Counted from the first letter of the stretch, positions 1 through 9,579 are shown. The stretch is DNA of 64,000 nt from CAZHEV01 sp964531335 [NCBI: uncultured bacterium] (GCA_964531335.1 CAZHEV010000004.1:73516-137515); one strand, 5' to 3'. The notes: generated from the sequence alone by a model not told the origin. Made by a program: numbers and translations.

Positions 1-2040
1 TTGGACGGCCTGAAGAGCATCGTGGAGTCCGGCCTCGCGGACGCGCGGCTGGGCTTCGATAGCGTGCGGGTCCTGGGCACGCCCAGGCGGCTCGCCCTCA
101 TCGTCTCCGCCCTGGATCACAGGCAGCGGGACAGGGTCTCGACAGCCGTGGGGCCACCGCGGAAGGTGGCCTTCGACGCCGACGGGGCGCCGACAAAGGC
201 CGCGCTTGGCTTCGCCCGCGGCGCCGGCGTGGACGTGGGCGAGCTCAAGGTGAAGCGGACGGAAAAGGGCGAGTACCTGTACGCTGAGGTTGAGGAGAAG
301 GGAGCCCCCGCGATGGAGGTGCTCCCGGGGGCGATAGCCTCCTGGATCGAGAAGCTGGGCTTTCCGAAGACGATGGTCTGGAACGAGGATGGCACCAGGT
401 TCGCAAGGCCCATTCGCCGGCTGCTTGTGCTGCTCGGCGACAGGGCCGTTCCCGTGGAAGCGGCCGGGGTCGTTTCGGGAAGGTCCACGCGCGGCCACCG
501 CTTCCTCGGCGATGAGATCGAGATCCCCTCGGCCGGCGACTACGTCGAGTTGCTGAGGAAGGCCGGCGTCGTCGTAGACCAGGGCGAGCGGCGAGCGGCG
601 ATCGAGGAGGGGCTCGCCCGCGAGTCGGCGCGGCTAGGCGGAAGGGTCGTGAAGGACGAGGGGCTTCTCGAGGAAGTCACCTTTCTGGTGGAGCTCCCCA
701 CCGTGGTCGCGGGTGGGTTCGATCCGTCTCACACCGATATGCCCAGGGACGTGGTCGTGACCGCGATGAGGGAGCACCAGAGGTACTTCGCCGTCGAGCG
801 CGACGACGGGTCCTTGCTCCCGAGCTTCTTGACAGTCCTCAATACAAGTCACGAGGCCGTGCCCGTGTCCATAAAGGGTAACGAACGGGTGCTGGAGGCG
901 AGGCTGGCGGACGCAAGGTTCTACTGGGACCTGGATCTCGGCAAGAAGTTCGATGATCTGCTGGAGGGGCTCAAGGGTGTGGTGTGGCACGCGGACTTCG
1001 GCACTTTGTTCGACAAGTCGCTCAGGCTCAAGGATCTGGCATCCGTTATGGCCGAGCGCTGGTGCCCGGACGAGAAGCACCTGGTGGAGCGGGCCGCGCT
1101 TGTGTGCAAGGCCGACCTTGCCAGCGACATGGTAAAAGACGGCAAGGAGTTCACGGGGCTCCAAGGCGCGATCGGGGGAGAGTACGCTTTGAGATGGGGG
1201 GAGAACCCCGTGGTGGCGGAGGCCATCAGGGAGCATTACCTGCCCAGGTTCGCGGGTGATTCCCTTCCGGACTCGATCGGCGCGGCCGTCGTCGGAATAG
1301 CCGACAGGGTGGACAACATAGTCGGCGGGTTCGCCGCCGGCCGGGCCCCGACCGGCTCGGAGGACCCCTACGCGCTGAGAAGGGCCGCGAACGGTATAAT
1401 CCGCATCCTCCTCGAGAAAGAGCTGCACGTGTCCATGGTGGATCTGTTCCAGCTCTCTTTCGAGCAAGTGCGGTCCTACGTGGACGGGGGCGAAGGGCTC
1501 CTGCGCGATATCTTCGACTTCTGGGTTTCCAGAGGGGACTCCTACTTCTCGGACAGGGGGATCCCTTATGACATAGCGGACGCCGTGCTCTGCGTGAGCT
1601 TCGACGACCCTGTGGACTCGTGGAACAGGTGCCTCGCGCTCGGCGGGTTCAGGGAGGAGGAGAGCTTCTCCGCGCTTGTCATCGGATTCAAGCGCGCGGG
1701 AAACATACTGCGGGGAACGCAGGAGGGGCTTGACGTGGAGATCGACCCGGGCGCCCTGGCGCAAGGCGCGGAGCGGCGGCTCTTCGAGAAAGCCGACAGG
1801 GCGCAAGGAGAGGTCGCCGCCGCGGTGGCCGCCGGGGACTACGAACGGGCCATCGAGATCCAGCTCGCCCTTCGTCCGGCCATAGACGAGTTCTTCGATG
1901 AGGTCCTGGTAATGGACGAGGACCCGCAAGTTAGATCGACACGGCTGGCGATACTCAGGAAAGTGCACGCCCTCTTTCTCGACGCATGGGACCTATCGAA
2001 GATCGCGCTTGAGACGTCGGCCAATTCACGTCCGGGTTGA
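1..2040 (+). CDS. glyS: glycyl-tRNA synthetase beta subunit, 5' end missing
   Basis: Beta subunit of the alpha2beta2 glycyl-tRNA synthetase, which charges tRNA-Gly in the cytoplasm. The frame is open from the first base and reads 679 residues. Family landmarks include LGFPKTMVWNEDGTRFARP near residue 120, a TAMREHQRYF motif near 255, EHYLPRFAGD near 415 and DPYALRRAANGI near 455. The beta subunit is usually about 690 residues and begins with a short ExGxEExP-type segment that is absent here, so roughly 20-30 N-terminal codons and the real start lie upstream of the window, presumably next to glyQ. The TTG at position 1 is an internal codon, not a start. The stop is at 2038-2040. Confidence 0.95.
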   Translation: MDGLKSIVESGLADARLGFDSVRVLGTPRRLALIVSALDHRQRDRVSTAVGPPRKVAFDADGAPTKAALGFARGAGVDVGELKVKRTEKGEYLYAEVEEKGAPAMEVLPGAIASWIEKLGFPKTMVWNEDGTRFARPIRRLLVLLGDRAVPVEAAGVVSGRSTRGHRFLGDEIEIPSAGDYVELLRKAGVVVDQGERRAAIEEGLARESARLGGRVVKDEGLLEEVTFLVELPTVVAGGFDPSHTDMPRDVVVTAMREHQRYFAVERDDGSLLPSFLTVLNTSHEAVPVSIKGNERVLEARLADARFYWDLDLGKKFDDLLEGLKGVVWHADFGTLFDKSLRLKDLASVMAERWCPDEKHLVERAALVCKADLASDMVKDGKEFTGLQGAIGGEYALRWGENPVVAEAIREHYLPRFAGDSLPDSIGAAVVGIADRVDNIVGGFAAGRAPTGSEDPYALRRAANGIIRILLEKELHVSMVDLFQLSFEQVRSYVDGGEGLLRDIFDFWVSRGDSYFSDRGIPYDIADAVLCVSFDDPVDSWNRCLALGGFREEESFSALVIGFKRAGNILRGTQEGLDVEIDPGALAQGAERRLFEKADRAQGEVAAAVAAGDYERAIEIQLALRPAIDEFFDEVLVMDEDPQVRSTRLAILRKVHALFLDAWDLSKIALETSANSRPG

Positions 2041-2190
2041 GACGCCGCCCGGCCTCGGGAATGGGCGAGACAGCCGGCTTCGATGTCGATCCCACTTGAA
2101 GCGCCACATGTCCTGAGGGCAACATGTTGTATGGGGAGGGATGCTGCCCACGATATGTCGTGTTGCAGCTTAGGTTTGCGCGATTTTCCC

Positions 2191-2219
2191 TTGACAGGAC
2201 TTGAAGGTCTTCCTAGTTT
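2191..2219 (+). promoter_or_regulatory. candidate sigma70-type promoter upstream of the Tad/Flp locus
   Basis: TTGACA at 2191-2196 and TAGTTT at 2214-2219 are separated by 17 bp. The site lies in the 555-bp gene-free stretch between glyS and the first pilin, about 375 bp before the pilin start, so a long leader would follow. The -35 is perfect and the -10 is moderate. Assignment to the pilin operon is inferred from position only. Confidence 0.45.
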
Positions 2220-2595
2220 GTACTCTCGCTGGATAGCTTGCGGCATGGTAGTATTAGAGCAATATGATCTTCCAGGTGTGCCGTGGGGGATCCGCGCCTG
2301 TCCTCCACGCGCTGCGGTATTACACTAGTCGAAAGGGTGAGATAGCCCAAACGGAGCTGTGCGCGTAGGGCCTCGGCGTTTGCGCCTCGCCGCGGTATCG
2401 GCTCAACTCGTTGCCTGGCAACGCACGAGATGACAGGTCGAGGCTGGCGCGGCGCTTGCTTATGCGTTACCAGCGAAGGACCGGGCCCGAACTATGGTCC
2501 TTGGCGCTCCCGTCCGGCACGGCAGGCGGGACCGGAGCAGATGTTTCATGTGTTGGGAGTAGTTGGCACAATTCCAGCGAGGGAGGAGTGTAACG
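2220..2595 (+). other. long untranslated leader of the pilin genes with hairpins
   Basis: No supported protein gene lies between glyS and the first pilin. Two clear inverted repeats are visible: GTTGC/GCAAC at 2410-2414 and 2418-2422 with a 3-nt loop, flanked by CTCG/CGAG; and AAGGACC/GGTCCTT at 2476-2482 and 2496-2502 with a 13-nt loop. A Shine-Dalgarno GGGAGGAG at 2581-2588 ends the stretch. I could not match it to a known riboswitch. It may simply be a structured 5' UTR of a highly expressed pilin mRNA. Confidence 0.35.
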
Positions 2596-2775
2596 ATGAA
2601 GAGGTTCCTGTCAAAGATGAGGGGCCTAGCAGTCGAGGAAGAGGGCCAGGACATGATCGAGTACGCCCTTCTGGGTGCGTTCATAGCGATCGTGGCCGTC
2701 GCAGTCCTCATCCTCATCGGCCCCGAGATCGAGAGAGTCTACAACAAGATCCTCACCGAGTTGCAGAAGGCCTAG
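2596..2775 (+). CDS. flp: Flp-type pilin 1
   Basis: 59-residue prepilin of the Flp/Tad type IVb family, the major subunit of adhesive Flp fibres. The sequence has a short basic leader, then EEEG|QDMIEYALLG: processing after Gly leaves the Glu and Tyr typical of Flp pilins, followed by one hydrophobic helix of about 20 residues and a short polar tail ending LQKA. ATG 2596 is chosen because GGGAGGAG stands 7-8 bases upstream; an in-frame start further up would add a non-pilin extension. The next gene encodes a second pilin of identical length, and the peptidase and assembly genes follow. Confidence 0.88.
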   Translation: MKRFLSKMRGLAVEEEGQDMIEYALLGAFIAIVAVAVLILIGPEIERVYNKILTELQKA

Positions 2776-2887
2776 ACGAGCTAGCTTGGCGTTTCAGCAT
2801 GCTGCGCGCGGGGATCCAAGCCTGCCGGACCCCGCCGCAGGACGCTGACGCGCCGCGGCCGAAAGATGTAGAGGCCGAGAGGGCCCC

Positions 2888-3067
2888 ATGAAACTACCAA
2901 TCGATCCCTTTGGGGGTCTTGTCAGGAATGAAGACGGCCAGGACATGATAGAGTACGCTCTCCTGGCCGCGTTTGTAGCGCTGGCGGCGGCCGCCATACT
3001 GGTCGTGCTAGGGCCGGCGGTGGCGGGTATCTACCAGCGATTGCTCGGCTTTCTACAGAAAGCGTAG
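2888..3067 (+). CDS. flp: Flp-type pilin 2
   Basis: A second 59-residue Flp prepilin, 112 bp after the first. It reads MKLPIDPFGGL, then RNEDG|QDMIEYALLA and a very Ala-rich hydrophobic helix, and ends FLQKA. The processing-site motif GQDMIEYALL is identical to that of pilin 1, while the leader and tail differ, so this is an older duplication rather than a recent copy. A purine-rich GAGAGGG stands just before ATG 2888. It may be a minor pilin or an alternative major subunit. Confidence 0.85.
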   Translation: MKLPIDPFGGLVRNEDGQDMIEYALLAAFVALAAAAILVVLGPAVAGIYQRLLGFLQKA

Positions 3068-3146
3068 AGCTTCCACGGGCGGGCCGGAGCCCCCTCAGAG
3101 CCGGCCCCCGGCAGTGGCCCCTTCACTCTGAAACGGAGACGGCACG

Positions 3147-3692
3147 GTGTCACCAGAGCTTTTTCCGGCCGGGGTTTCGGTGATTGCGCAGGCCATTGCC
3201 GTGGCTACAGTGGTTGCCTGCGCCGCCTTCGACTGGCGCTCGCGCAGGATCCCGAACTTCGTGACGGTTCCCGCGTTGGGTGCCGGACTGCTATTATATG
3301 GACTGGCCGGAGGATGGGCGGGTCTCGCCTTCTCGGCAAAGGGTCTGGCCCTCGGTGCGGGCCTTTTCTTTATCCCCTACTTCCTTGGAGGAATGGGCGC
3401 CGGCGACGTGAAGCTCATGGGAGCGGTGGGGGCTCTCCTGGGCTGGCAGATAACGCTGGCCGCCCTGTTCTATACGGCGCTTTCCGGGGGAATCATGGCC
3501 GCCATCGTAATGCTGAGAAGGAAGATGGTCGGCGCGACGTTCGCCGGAATGGGAGCGATGTTTCAGATTCTTTTCGCAAGCATGAGGTTACCGTCTGCCG
3601 ATAGTATTGAAGGAAAGGGCCTTACAATACCGTATGCATTGCCGATAGCCGTGGGAACCGCGGCGGCTCTGATAGTGAAGTGGCCGCCTTGA
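3147..3692 (+). CDS. tadV: prepilin peptidase (A24 family, TadV/CpaA)
   Basis: Inner-membrane aspartic peptidase that cleaves the Flp prepilins at the cytoplasmic face. It is 181 residues with about six hydrophobic segments. The two catalytic Asp residues of family A24 are visible: D29 in FDWRSRRIPN and D87 in the GxGD motif GGMGAGDVKLMG. It is of the short TadV/CpaA type, without the N-terminal methyltransferase domain of PilD. The start is GTG 3147, preceded by GGAG at about 10 bases. Its position directly after two pilins fits its job. Confidence 0.9.
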   Translation: MSPELFPAGVSVIAQAIAVATVVACAAFDWRSRRIPNFVTVPALGAGLLLYGLAGGWAGLAFSAKGLALGAGLFFIPYFLGGMGAGDVKLMGAVGALLGWQITLAALFYTALSGGIMAAIVMLRRKMVGATFAGMGAMFQILFASMRLPSADSIEGKGLTIPYALPIAVGTAAALIVKWPP

Positions 3693-3799
3693 ACCGATTG
3701 CGCTCGCGGGCGGCCGCGGGCGAAAGCTGCATTGTGAGCCCATGCCCGGGTCCGGACGCGGGATCCGCGGGAGGGGGCTCGAGAAAGGAATGATGGCCA

Positions 3800-4783
3800 G
3801 TGGCGAAGAAACAGGGGTCATGGGTTCTTGTAGTCGGGGTGCTCTTGGCCGTGTTGGCGGCCGCCGCCGTCTATGCGTTCATGATGCACCAGCAGGAGAT
3901 CGCGCGTGCGGGGACGGGGATTGACACGGTTCCCGTCGTCGTTGCGGCGACGGATCTCCCGTTCTCAACGAGGCTCGAGCCTATCCACATGAGAGTCGCG
4001 GCTTACCCGCGGGCGTCGGTTCCCACCGGGGCCGTGTCCACCCCTGACAGTCTCGTCGGCCAGACTCTCAAGGTTTTCGTAGTTGCGAACGAGCCGATCG
4101 TCAACTCGAAGCTCTCTTCGCGCGGGGGCGGTCTCTCGGTCAGGATTCCGGAGGACATGAGGGCGACGAGCGTAAACGTCAACGTGGCCTCCGGCGTCAG
4201 CGGGTTCGTCCTCCCGGGCGACAGGGTCGACGTCATGGTGACGGTCGACACTCGCAGCTCGTTACAGGAGGCGATAACCAAGACAATACTTCAAAACGTG
4301 GAGGTGCTCGCGGCCGGGGCCAAGACCCGGGCCCAGAGCGATGAGCCGATTCAGGTCCAGACCGTCACCTTGATGACGGATCTCGTGGGCGCGCAGAAGC
4401 TGGCGCTCGGCATCCAGGAGGGGAGTCTGCACCTCGCGCTGCGAAACCCTGAAGACCTCGGTCAGTTCATGTTGAGCAGGATCAGCACCAAGGAGCTGCT
4501 GGCGGACGACATGAAGTCCAAGTCGGAGCCGGTCAGAACGACGGTGAGGAAGGTTACGCCCAAGCCGATAATCCCGCCGCACCTCGTATTCCTGGCGGTG
4601 GACAGGCTGGAGAAGGTCTGCCGGCTCAACGTGGAGGGAGAGGTGTCGCGCCAGCTCAGCGAGGGCGACAGCTTCAAGACCTGGACGGTGATCAGCATCG
4701 ACGAAGACGGTGTCTCGGTGCGTGACGGCAAGACCGGTAAAGTGTTCAGCCTTTCGAGGCTTTCCATGGTGCCGCAGGACTAG
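3800..4783 (+). CDS. cpaB: Flp pilus assembly protein CpaB/RcpC
   Basis: Periplasmic, membrane-anchored Tad component that is thought to work with the outer-membrane secretin. It is 327 residues with one N-terminal membrane helix (about residues 7-25), then a SAF-like domain (DTVPVVVAATDLPFSTRLEP) and a CpaB/RcpC C-terminal domain with the typical region from GDRVDVMVTVD to LQNVEVLAAG. GTG 3800 is taken as the start because the transmembrane anchor begins directly after it. Unusually, the secretin gene cpaC/rcpA that often follows is absent here; cpaE comes next. Confidence 0.87.
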   Translation: MAKKQGSWVLVVGVLLAVLAAAAVYAFMMHQQEIARAGTGIDTVPVVVAATDLPFSTRLEPIHMRVAAYPRASVPTGAVSTPDSLVGQTLKVFVVANEPIVNSKLSSRGGGLSVRIPEDMRATSVNVNVASGVSGFVLPGDRVDVMVTVDTRSSLQEAITKTILQNVEVLAAGAKTRAQSDEPIQVQTVTLMTDLVGAQKLALGIQEGSLHLALRNPEDLGQFMLSRISTKELLADDMKSKSEPVRTTVRKVTPKPIIPPHLVFLAVDRLEKVCRLNVEGEVSRQLSEGDSFKTWTVISIDEDGVSVRDGKTGKVFSLSRLSMVPQD

Positions 4784-4815
4784 CGCCGCGCGGGGCCGAT
4801 TTGCGGGAGTTGAGC

Positions 4816-6036
4816 GTGCCTGACGAGTTAGAAGTACTGATAGTAGATTCCGACGAGCGATCCAGGGAGTCTATCAAGGGACATCTGGCGTCCATACCCG
4901 CCGCTGCCGTGGTGGGGGAGGCCGACGGCGTACAGTCCGGGCTCAAGCTGGTCAAACAGCTCAAGCCCGCGCTTGTGATAATGCAGCTCAATCCCGTGAA
5001 CGAGGCTCTCGCCGCCACGGAGAAGATAAAGACGGAGCATCCGCAGATCACGGTATACCTTACGGGCATGGACCTGGACGCGGAAGTGATTCTGCAGGCC
5101 ATGCGCGCGGGGGCGTCCGAGTTGCTGGCGAGACCGGTGAACGGGGTGGATATCAGCGCGGCGGTCAAGAAGCTAAGCGGCAGGTTGCAGCAGGAGAGCG
5201 CGGCCTCCCGTCAGGCGGGCAAGATCGTGACCGTGTTCAGCAACAAGGGGGGCGTGGGGACGACCACCGTGGCGACGAACCTCGCCGTGGCCCTGGCCAA
5301 GGAGACGGGGGAGCAGGTGGTCATAGCGGACCTGGATCTCCAACTCGGCGACGTCGCGCTGTTCCTGAACATGAGGCCGCGGTACACGATAGTGGACGTA
5401 GTCAGCCGCGGGCCGAACCTGGATCCAAGCTCGGTCCACAGCGCTCTGGTAAGGCACGAGTCCGGAGTGTATCTCCTGGGGGAGCCGCCCAGGCCTGAGG
5501 ACGCCGACACCATTTCCGCCGATCAGGTCGGGCAGGTGCTGAGCCACCTTCGCCGGATGTTTCCTTTCGTGGTGGTGGACACCACCCATTCCTTCGAGGA
5601 CCGGACCATAGAGGTTCTGGATATATCGGACCTGATACTCCTGGTCGTGCTCCTCGATCTTCCCAACATCAGAAACGTCCAGAGGTGCCTGGACATATTC
5701 AATAGACTTCCAGGCTACACAGCCGACAAGGTCAGGCTGGTTGTCAACAGGTACATGCCGGACCTCCAGATCGGAATTCCGCACGTGGAGCGCACGCTCA
5801 AAACGGAGGTTTACTGGAAGATTCCCAATGACTACGGGCGGGTGATAAACGCCATAAACTCAGGGGCGCCCTTGGCGCAGGCGGACGGGGGGTCCCCTCT
5901 CTCCTTCAGCTTCAAGAACCTGGCGCGGAACGTAGCCGGCCTCCCGATACTGAAGCCGGAGGATAAGCCCAAGAAGGCGAAACGCTTCGGGTTCTTCAAG
6001 TCGCGCAACGGGCGGACCGGCAAGGGAGAGAAGTAA
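4816..6036 (+). CDS. cpaE: Tad pilus localisation ATPase CpaE/TadZ
   Basis: Cytoplasmic protein that positions the Tad machinery. About 120 N-terminal residues form a receiver-like domain ([14 protein letters not shown] near the start), but the usual phospho-Asp position reads LVIMQLNP, so it is a pseudoreceiver, as is usual in TadZ. The rest is a MinD/ParA-type ATPase with a deviant Walker [17 protein letters not shown] and [13 protein letters not shown] 4816 is preferred because GGGAG ends 6 bases before it; TTG 4801 or 4810 are alternatives. The last codon overlaps the cpaF start (TAATG). Confidence 0.88.
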   Translation: MPDELEVLIVDSDERSRESIKGHLASIPAAAVVGEADGVQSGLKLVKQLKPALVIMQLNPVNEALAATEKIKTEHPQITVYLTGMDLDAEVILQAMRAGASELLARPVNGVDISAAVKKLSGRLQQESAASRQAGKIVTVFSNKGGVGTTTVATNLAVALAKETGEQVVIADLDLQLGDVALFLNMRPRYTIVDVVSRGPNLDPSSVHSALVRHESGVYLLGEPPRPEDADTISADQVGQVLSHLRRMFPFVVVDTTHSFEDRTIEVLDISDLILLVVLLDLPNIRNVQRCLDIFNRLPGYTADKVRLVVNRYMPDLQIGIPHVERTLKTEVYWKIPNDYGRVINAINSGAPLAQADGGSPLSFSFKNLARNVAGLPILKPEDKPKKAKRFGFFKSRNGRTGKGEK

Positions 6037-7400
6037 TGGCACTTCGAGACAGACTGAGAGACCGCCTGGCCAAGACCGATCGCGAGGCCGGGCCGGCCAC
6101 CTCCAGGAGGAAGCCGCCCCGCGCGGTGAAAGCCGGCGACAGCTTCCAGGACCTGAAGACCAGAATACACAGGAAGCTCATAGAGAGGCTCGATCCCGAC
6201 ACACTCGAGAACGTGGACAGGGACACTCTGAAGGAGCAGATCCGTCCCATACTGGAGACCCTGCTCGCGGAAGAGGGCGTCTTCCTCTCGCTCGACGACA
6301 GGGAGAGGCTCATTCGGGAGATCAACGACGAGACCTTCGCTCTGGGGCCGATCGAGCCCTACTTCCACGATCCCGACGTGGCCGATATTCTCGTGAACGG
6401 CCCTTCCCAAGTCTACATAGAGCGCTTCGGCAAGCTCGAGATGACCGGTACGACCTTCAAGGACGACGGCCATCTCATGCAGATAATAGACAGGATAGTG
6501 TCGAGGATCGGAAGGCGGATCGACGAGTCCTCGCCGTTCGTGGACGCCCGTCTCCCGGACGGGTCCAGGGTGAACGCGATAATCCCGCCGCTGGCGCTGG
6601 ACGGGCCGATGCTCTCCATAAGGCGCTTCGGGGTGAACGTGCTGGGCATAAACGATCTCCTCAGGCTGGGGAGCCTGACCCCCGAGATGGCCGAGGTCCT
6701 CAAGGCCTGCGTGAAGGCCAGGCTCAGCATCTTGATCTCGGGCGGCACCGGCTCCGGAAAGACGACGCTCCTGAACATCCTCTCGGCTTTCATTCCAAAC
6801 GACGAGCGCATTGTCACCATAGAGGACTCCGCCGAGCTTCAGCTACAGCAGCCTCACGTGGTGCGCCTGGAGACCCGGCCCCCGAACATCGAGGGCAAGG
6901 GCATGGTGACGCAGCGCGATCTCGTGCGGAACGCTCTGCGAATGAGACCCGACCGAATACTGGTCGGGGAGGTCAGGGGCGCGGAGGTGATGGACATGCT
7001 CCAGGCCATGAACACCGGCCACGAGGGGTCTCTCACCACCCTGCACGCCAACAGCACGCGCGACGCGCTCACCAGGCTGGAGACTCTCATGCTGATGGCC
7101 GGGGTTAACATTCCCGATATGGCGATGCGGGAGATGATAAGCTCCGCCCTGGACGCGATAGTGCAGGTCTCCAGGCTCAGCGACGGCAGCCGAAAGGTCG
7201 TGAGCCTGTCTGAGGTAGTTGGCATGGAGAGCGGCGTGGTATCCATGCAGGAGGTCTTCGCGTTCCGGAAGACGGGCATAGGCGAGCACGGGGAGGTCCT
7301 CGGTCAATTCAGATCGACGGGCGTGCGGCCCAAGTTCGCCGAGAAGCTGAAAGTGGCGGGCATAGATCTCCCGCCGAGCATATTCGGCCATCGTGGATGA
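6036..7400 (+). CDS. cpaF: Flp pilus assembly ATPase CpaF/TadA
   Basis: Secretion-family hexameric ATPase that powers Flp pilus assembly. It is 454 residues. An N-terminal domain ([30 protein letters not shown]) is followed by Walker [13 protein letters not shown], an Asp-box [10 protein letters not shown], Walker [13 protein letters not shown] and the His box [10 protein letters not shown]. All the catalytic motifs are present. The start overlaps the cpaE stop by one base and the end overlaps tadB by 8 bases, so translation is likely coupled. Confidence 0.93.
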   Translation: MALRDRLRDRLAKTDREAGPATSRRKPPRAVKAGDSFQDLKTRIHRKLIERLDPDTLENVDRDTLKEQIRPILETLLAEEGVFLSLDDRERLIREINDETFALGPIEPYFHDPDVADILVNGPSQVYIERFGKLEMTGTTFKDDGHLMQIIDRIVSRIGRRIDESSPFVDARLPDGSRVNAIIPPLALDGPMLSIRRFGVNVLGINDLLRLGSLTPEMAEVLKACVKARLSILISGGTGSGKTTLLNILSAFIPNDERIVTIEDSAELQLQQPHVVRLETRPPNIEGKGMVTQRDLVRNALRMRPDRILVGEVRGAEVMDMLQAMNTGHEGSLTTLHANSTRDALTRLETLMLMAGVNIPDMAMREMISSALDAIVQVSRLSDGSRKVVSLSEVVGMESGVVSMQEVFAFRKTGIGEHGEVLGQFRSTGVRPKFAEKLKVAGIDLPPSIFGHRG

Positions 7401-8376
7401 AGCTATGATACTGCCGATAATCGCCACAGCAGCGGCCTTCCTGGCTGTGCTCCTCATCCTCTGGGCCTTCTACAGCGCGGCCTCGGGCGGGAGGGACCAG
7501 GCGTCCAAGAAGGTTGAGGAGCGCATGGAGGCGCTGGCCCGCCGGGGAGAGGCGACGGTATATCCGTCGCTGCTGAGGGACGAGTCGCTCAGCGAGATCC
7601 CGACGCTCGACAGGATGCTGCACAACTGGAACCTGGCCCGCCGGCTGGACGTCCTCCTCAGGCAGGCCGATATGAAGATGAGGGTGGGCGTCCTGATCCT
7701 CCTCATGCTGGTGTTGGCCTCGGCCGCGATACTCATTGTGACCTGGATCACGGGCCATCTGCCGCTCGGTCTCGCCTCCGGCCTCTTCGTCGGGCTGATC
7801 CCGTACTGGGCCGTTAAGCGCAAGAAGGCGGAGAGGATCAAGAGATTCGAGGAGAACTTTCCGGACGCCTTGGACCTGTTCGTCAACGCGCTGAGGGCCG
7901 GTTACGCCTTCAGCGGCGCGATGAGCATGGTCGCCGAGGAAGCGCCGTATCCAGTCGCGAGGGAGTTCGCGATCGCCTTCGAGGAGCACGAGCTGGGGCT
8001 GGACACGAAGGACTGCCTACTGAACATGGTCGAGCGCGTGGACAGCGTGGACCTGAAGCTCTTCGTGACCGCCATCATGATCCAGAGGGAGACGGGGGGC
8101 AACCTGGCCGAGGTGCTGGACAAGATAGGCAGCGTCATAAGGGAGAGGTTCAGGATCCTGGGGGAGGTCAGGGCCTTCTCCGCGCAGGGCCGGTTCTCGG
8201 GGTTGGTCCTCGGGATACTGCCGATAGTGGTGGCTCTGATATTCTCGGTCCTGGTTCCGGATTACATGGCTACGCTGGTCAGGGACCCAATAGGGAAGGC
8301 GCTGATAGGCGCGGCGATCGTCCTTCAGATTCTGGGGTTCCTGGCCATCAGGAAGATAGTCGCGATAAAGGTGTGA
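7393..8376 (+). CDS. tadB: Tad inner-membrane platform protein TadB
   Basis: Polytopic inner-membrane protein of the T2SSF/GspF family that forms the assembly platform with TadC. It is 327 residues, with an N-terminal membrane helix, a pair of helices around residues 95-140, the T2SSF domain ([21 protein letters not shown]) and C-terminal helices. GTG 7393 overlaps the cpaF end; ATG 7405 is a possible alternative. tadC starts one base after its stop. Confidence 0.88.
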   Translation: MDEAMILPIIATAAAFLAVLLILWAFYSAASGGRDQASKKVEERMEALARRGEATVYPSLLRDESLSEIPTLDRMLHNWNLARRLDVLLRQADMKMRVGVLILLMLVLASAAILIVTWITGHLPLGLASGLFVGLIPYWAVKRKKAERIKRFEENFPDALDLFVNALRAGYAFSGAMSMVAEEAPYPVAREFAIAFEEHELGLDTKDCLLNMVERVDSVDLKLFVTAIMIQRETGGNLAEVLDKIGSVIRERFRILGEVRAFSAQGRFSGLVLGILPIVVALIFSVLVPDYMATLVRDPIGKALIGAAIVLQILGFLAIRKIVAIKV

Positions 8377-8377
8377 G

Positions 8378-9316
8378 ATGGAGTACATACCCTTTTTAAT
8401 CGTCGCCGCCGTTTTTGCCGCCGTGTTGACCCTGTCGGTCGCGGCGTACAGGATGCTCTCCACGGGGCAGGTCTACGTGGAGGAGCGGCTGAAGGAGATA
8501 TCGGTCGCCGGGGAACACAGGGACCTGCGGCTGATGGTGGACGGGAGCAGGGAGTCGCTGGTGGAGAAGCTCCTCGGGCGGTTCTCCAAGCTGGTCCCCC
8601 AGACCTTCAAGCCCGCCGATCTCAAGGCGATGCTTGTGCAGGCCGGCTACAGGCGGCCCGGCGCGGTCCCCGCTTACATCGGCTCCAAGGTCTTCTTGGC
8701 AATACTGGTTCCACTGGTGATATTGAGCCCCGGCGTCTTCCTGGGGCGGGGGAGCCCCGGCTTCGTGGTTCTGGCTGCGGCCCTGGCCTTGCTGGGGTGG
8801 TTCATACCCAACTTCTGGGTGGCGGCGAAGATTTCCAAGAGAAAGACCGAGATAAGGCACGCCTTGCCGGACGCTCTGGATCTAATGGTGGTTTGCGTGG
8901 AGTCCGGGCTCGGCCTGAACGCGTCGATACTGCGCGTAGGCCAGGAGCTGAGGCTGACAAGCCCGGCCCTGAGCTCGGAGCTGAGGCTGGTCAACCAGGA
9001 GATACTGGCCGGCAAGCCCAGGGCCGAGGCCCTGAGGAACTTGTCGCGGCGGACGGGCGTGGACGACATGAAGTCCCTGGTGGCGATGCTCATACAGACG
9101 GACAAGCTGGGGACCAGCATCGCTTCCTCGCTCAGGATCCAGTCCGATTCCCTCAGGACGAAGCGTCGCCACAGAGCGGAGGAGGCCGCGAGGAAAGTGG
9201 CGGTGAAGCTCGTGTTTCCACTGGTTCTGTTTATTTTCCCGGAGCTGCTCGTCGTATTGATCGGCCCCGGCATAATAAGGTTGCTCAGGGCTCTTAGTCA
9301 GGTCGCTGTTGGTTAG
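8378..9316 (+). CDS. tadC: Tad inner-membrane platform protein TadC
   Basis: Second T2SSF-family platform protein, 312 residues. It has an N-terminal helix, a helix pair around 105-150, the T2SSF domain (LPDALDLMVVCVESGLGLNASI) and C-terminal hydrophobic segments. It starts at ATG 8378, right behind tadB. The tandem tadB-tadC arrangement after cpaF is the standard Tad order. No TadD, TadE, TadF or TadG follows within the window. Confidence 0.88.
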   Translation: MEYIPFLIVAAVFAAVLTLSVAAYRMLSTGQVYVEERLKEISVAGEHRDLRLMVDGSRESLVEKLLGRFSKLVPQTFKPADLKAMLVQAGYRRPGAVPAYIGSKVFLAILVPLVILSPGVFLGRGSPGFVVLAAALALLGWFIPNFWVAAKISKRKTEIRHALPDALDLMVVCVESGLGLNASILRVGQELRLTSPALSSELRLVNQEILAGKPRAEALRNLSRRTGVDDMKSLVAMLIQTDKLGTSIASSLRIQSDSLRTKRRHRAEEAARKVAVKLVFPLVLFIFPELLVVLIGPGIIRLLRALSQVAVG

Positions 9317-9386
9317 CAAGTTGCTGTTCTGGTCCGGGATCGTGCCATCCCCAACTCTCGCCGCCGGCGAGACGGAGGTTCATCCT

Positions 9387-9491
9387 ATGAGTACGTTGAT
9401 CATCGTGTTAATCGTGGCCGCGATTATCGTCGGTATCCTGTATTTCAACGTTCGGTCGGCCAGGAAGAAACGCGAGGGCGGGGCGAAGTAG
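9387..9491 (+). CDS. 34-residue single-pass membrane protein
   Basis: A very small ORF at the end of the Tad operon: MSTLIIVLIVAAIIVGILYF forms one membrane helix, followed by a basic tail (VRSARKKREGGAK). A strong GGAGG at 9374-9378 sits 8 bases before ATG 9387, which decides this start over the upstream TTG 9309 and supports real translation. The intrinsic terminator begins 20 bases after the stop, so it is the last gene of the unit. The topology is probably N-out with a cytoplasmic tail. No family is recognised; a role with the Tad platform is a guess from position. Confidence 0.6.
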   Translation: MSTLIIVLIVAAIIVGILYFNVRSARKKREGGAK

Positions 9492-9510
9492 GGGGTAATG
9501 TCTTGACGGG

Positions 9511-9549
9511 GGGTGAGGGAGCGGGGCTCCTTCACCCTCTCTTTGTTTT
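9511..9549 (+). terminator. intrinsic terminator closing the Tad operon
   Basis: A 12-bp stem (9511-9522 with 9526-9537, one G-U pair) with a 3-nt loop is followed by TCTCTTTGTTTT at 9538-9549. It lies between the small membrane protein and the Lon paralog. Confidence 0.85.
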
Positions 9550-9579
9550 GTACAGTCGGTTCCCGAGGAATTACAGGCC

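Noticed and set aside
634-1968. 444-codon open frame on the minus strand inside glyS
   Set aside because: It is opposite a well-conserved gene, has no family features, and long antisense frames are expected in GC-rich sequence with this codon use.
2083-2328. 81-codon frame in the glyS-pilin gap
   Set aside because: No RBS, Cys/Trp/Leu-rich composition unlike the neighbours, and it overlaps the candidate promoter.
2330-2480. c-di-GMP (GEMM) riboswitch before the pilins
   Set aside because: The conserved GEMM core is not present; only general hairpins can be seen.
9309-9386. Longer start (TTG 9309) for the small membrane protein
   Set aside because: It overlaps tadC and ignores the excellent GGAGG placed for ATG 9387.
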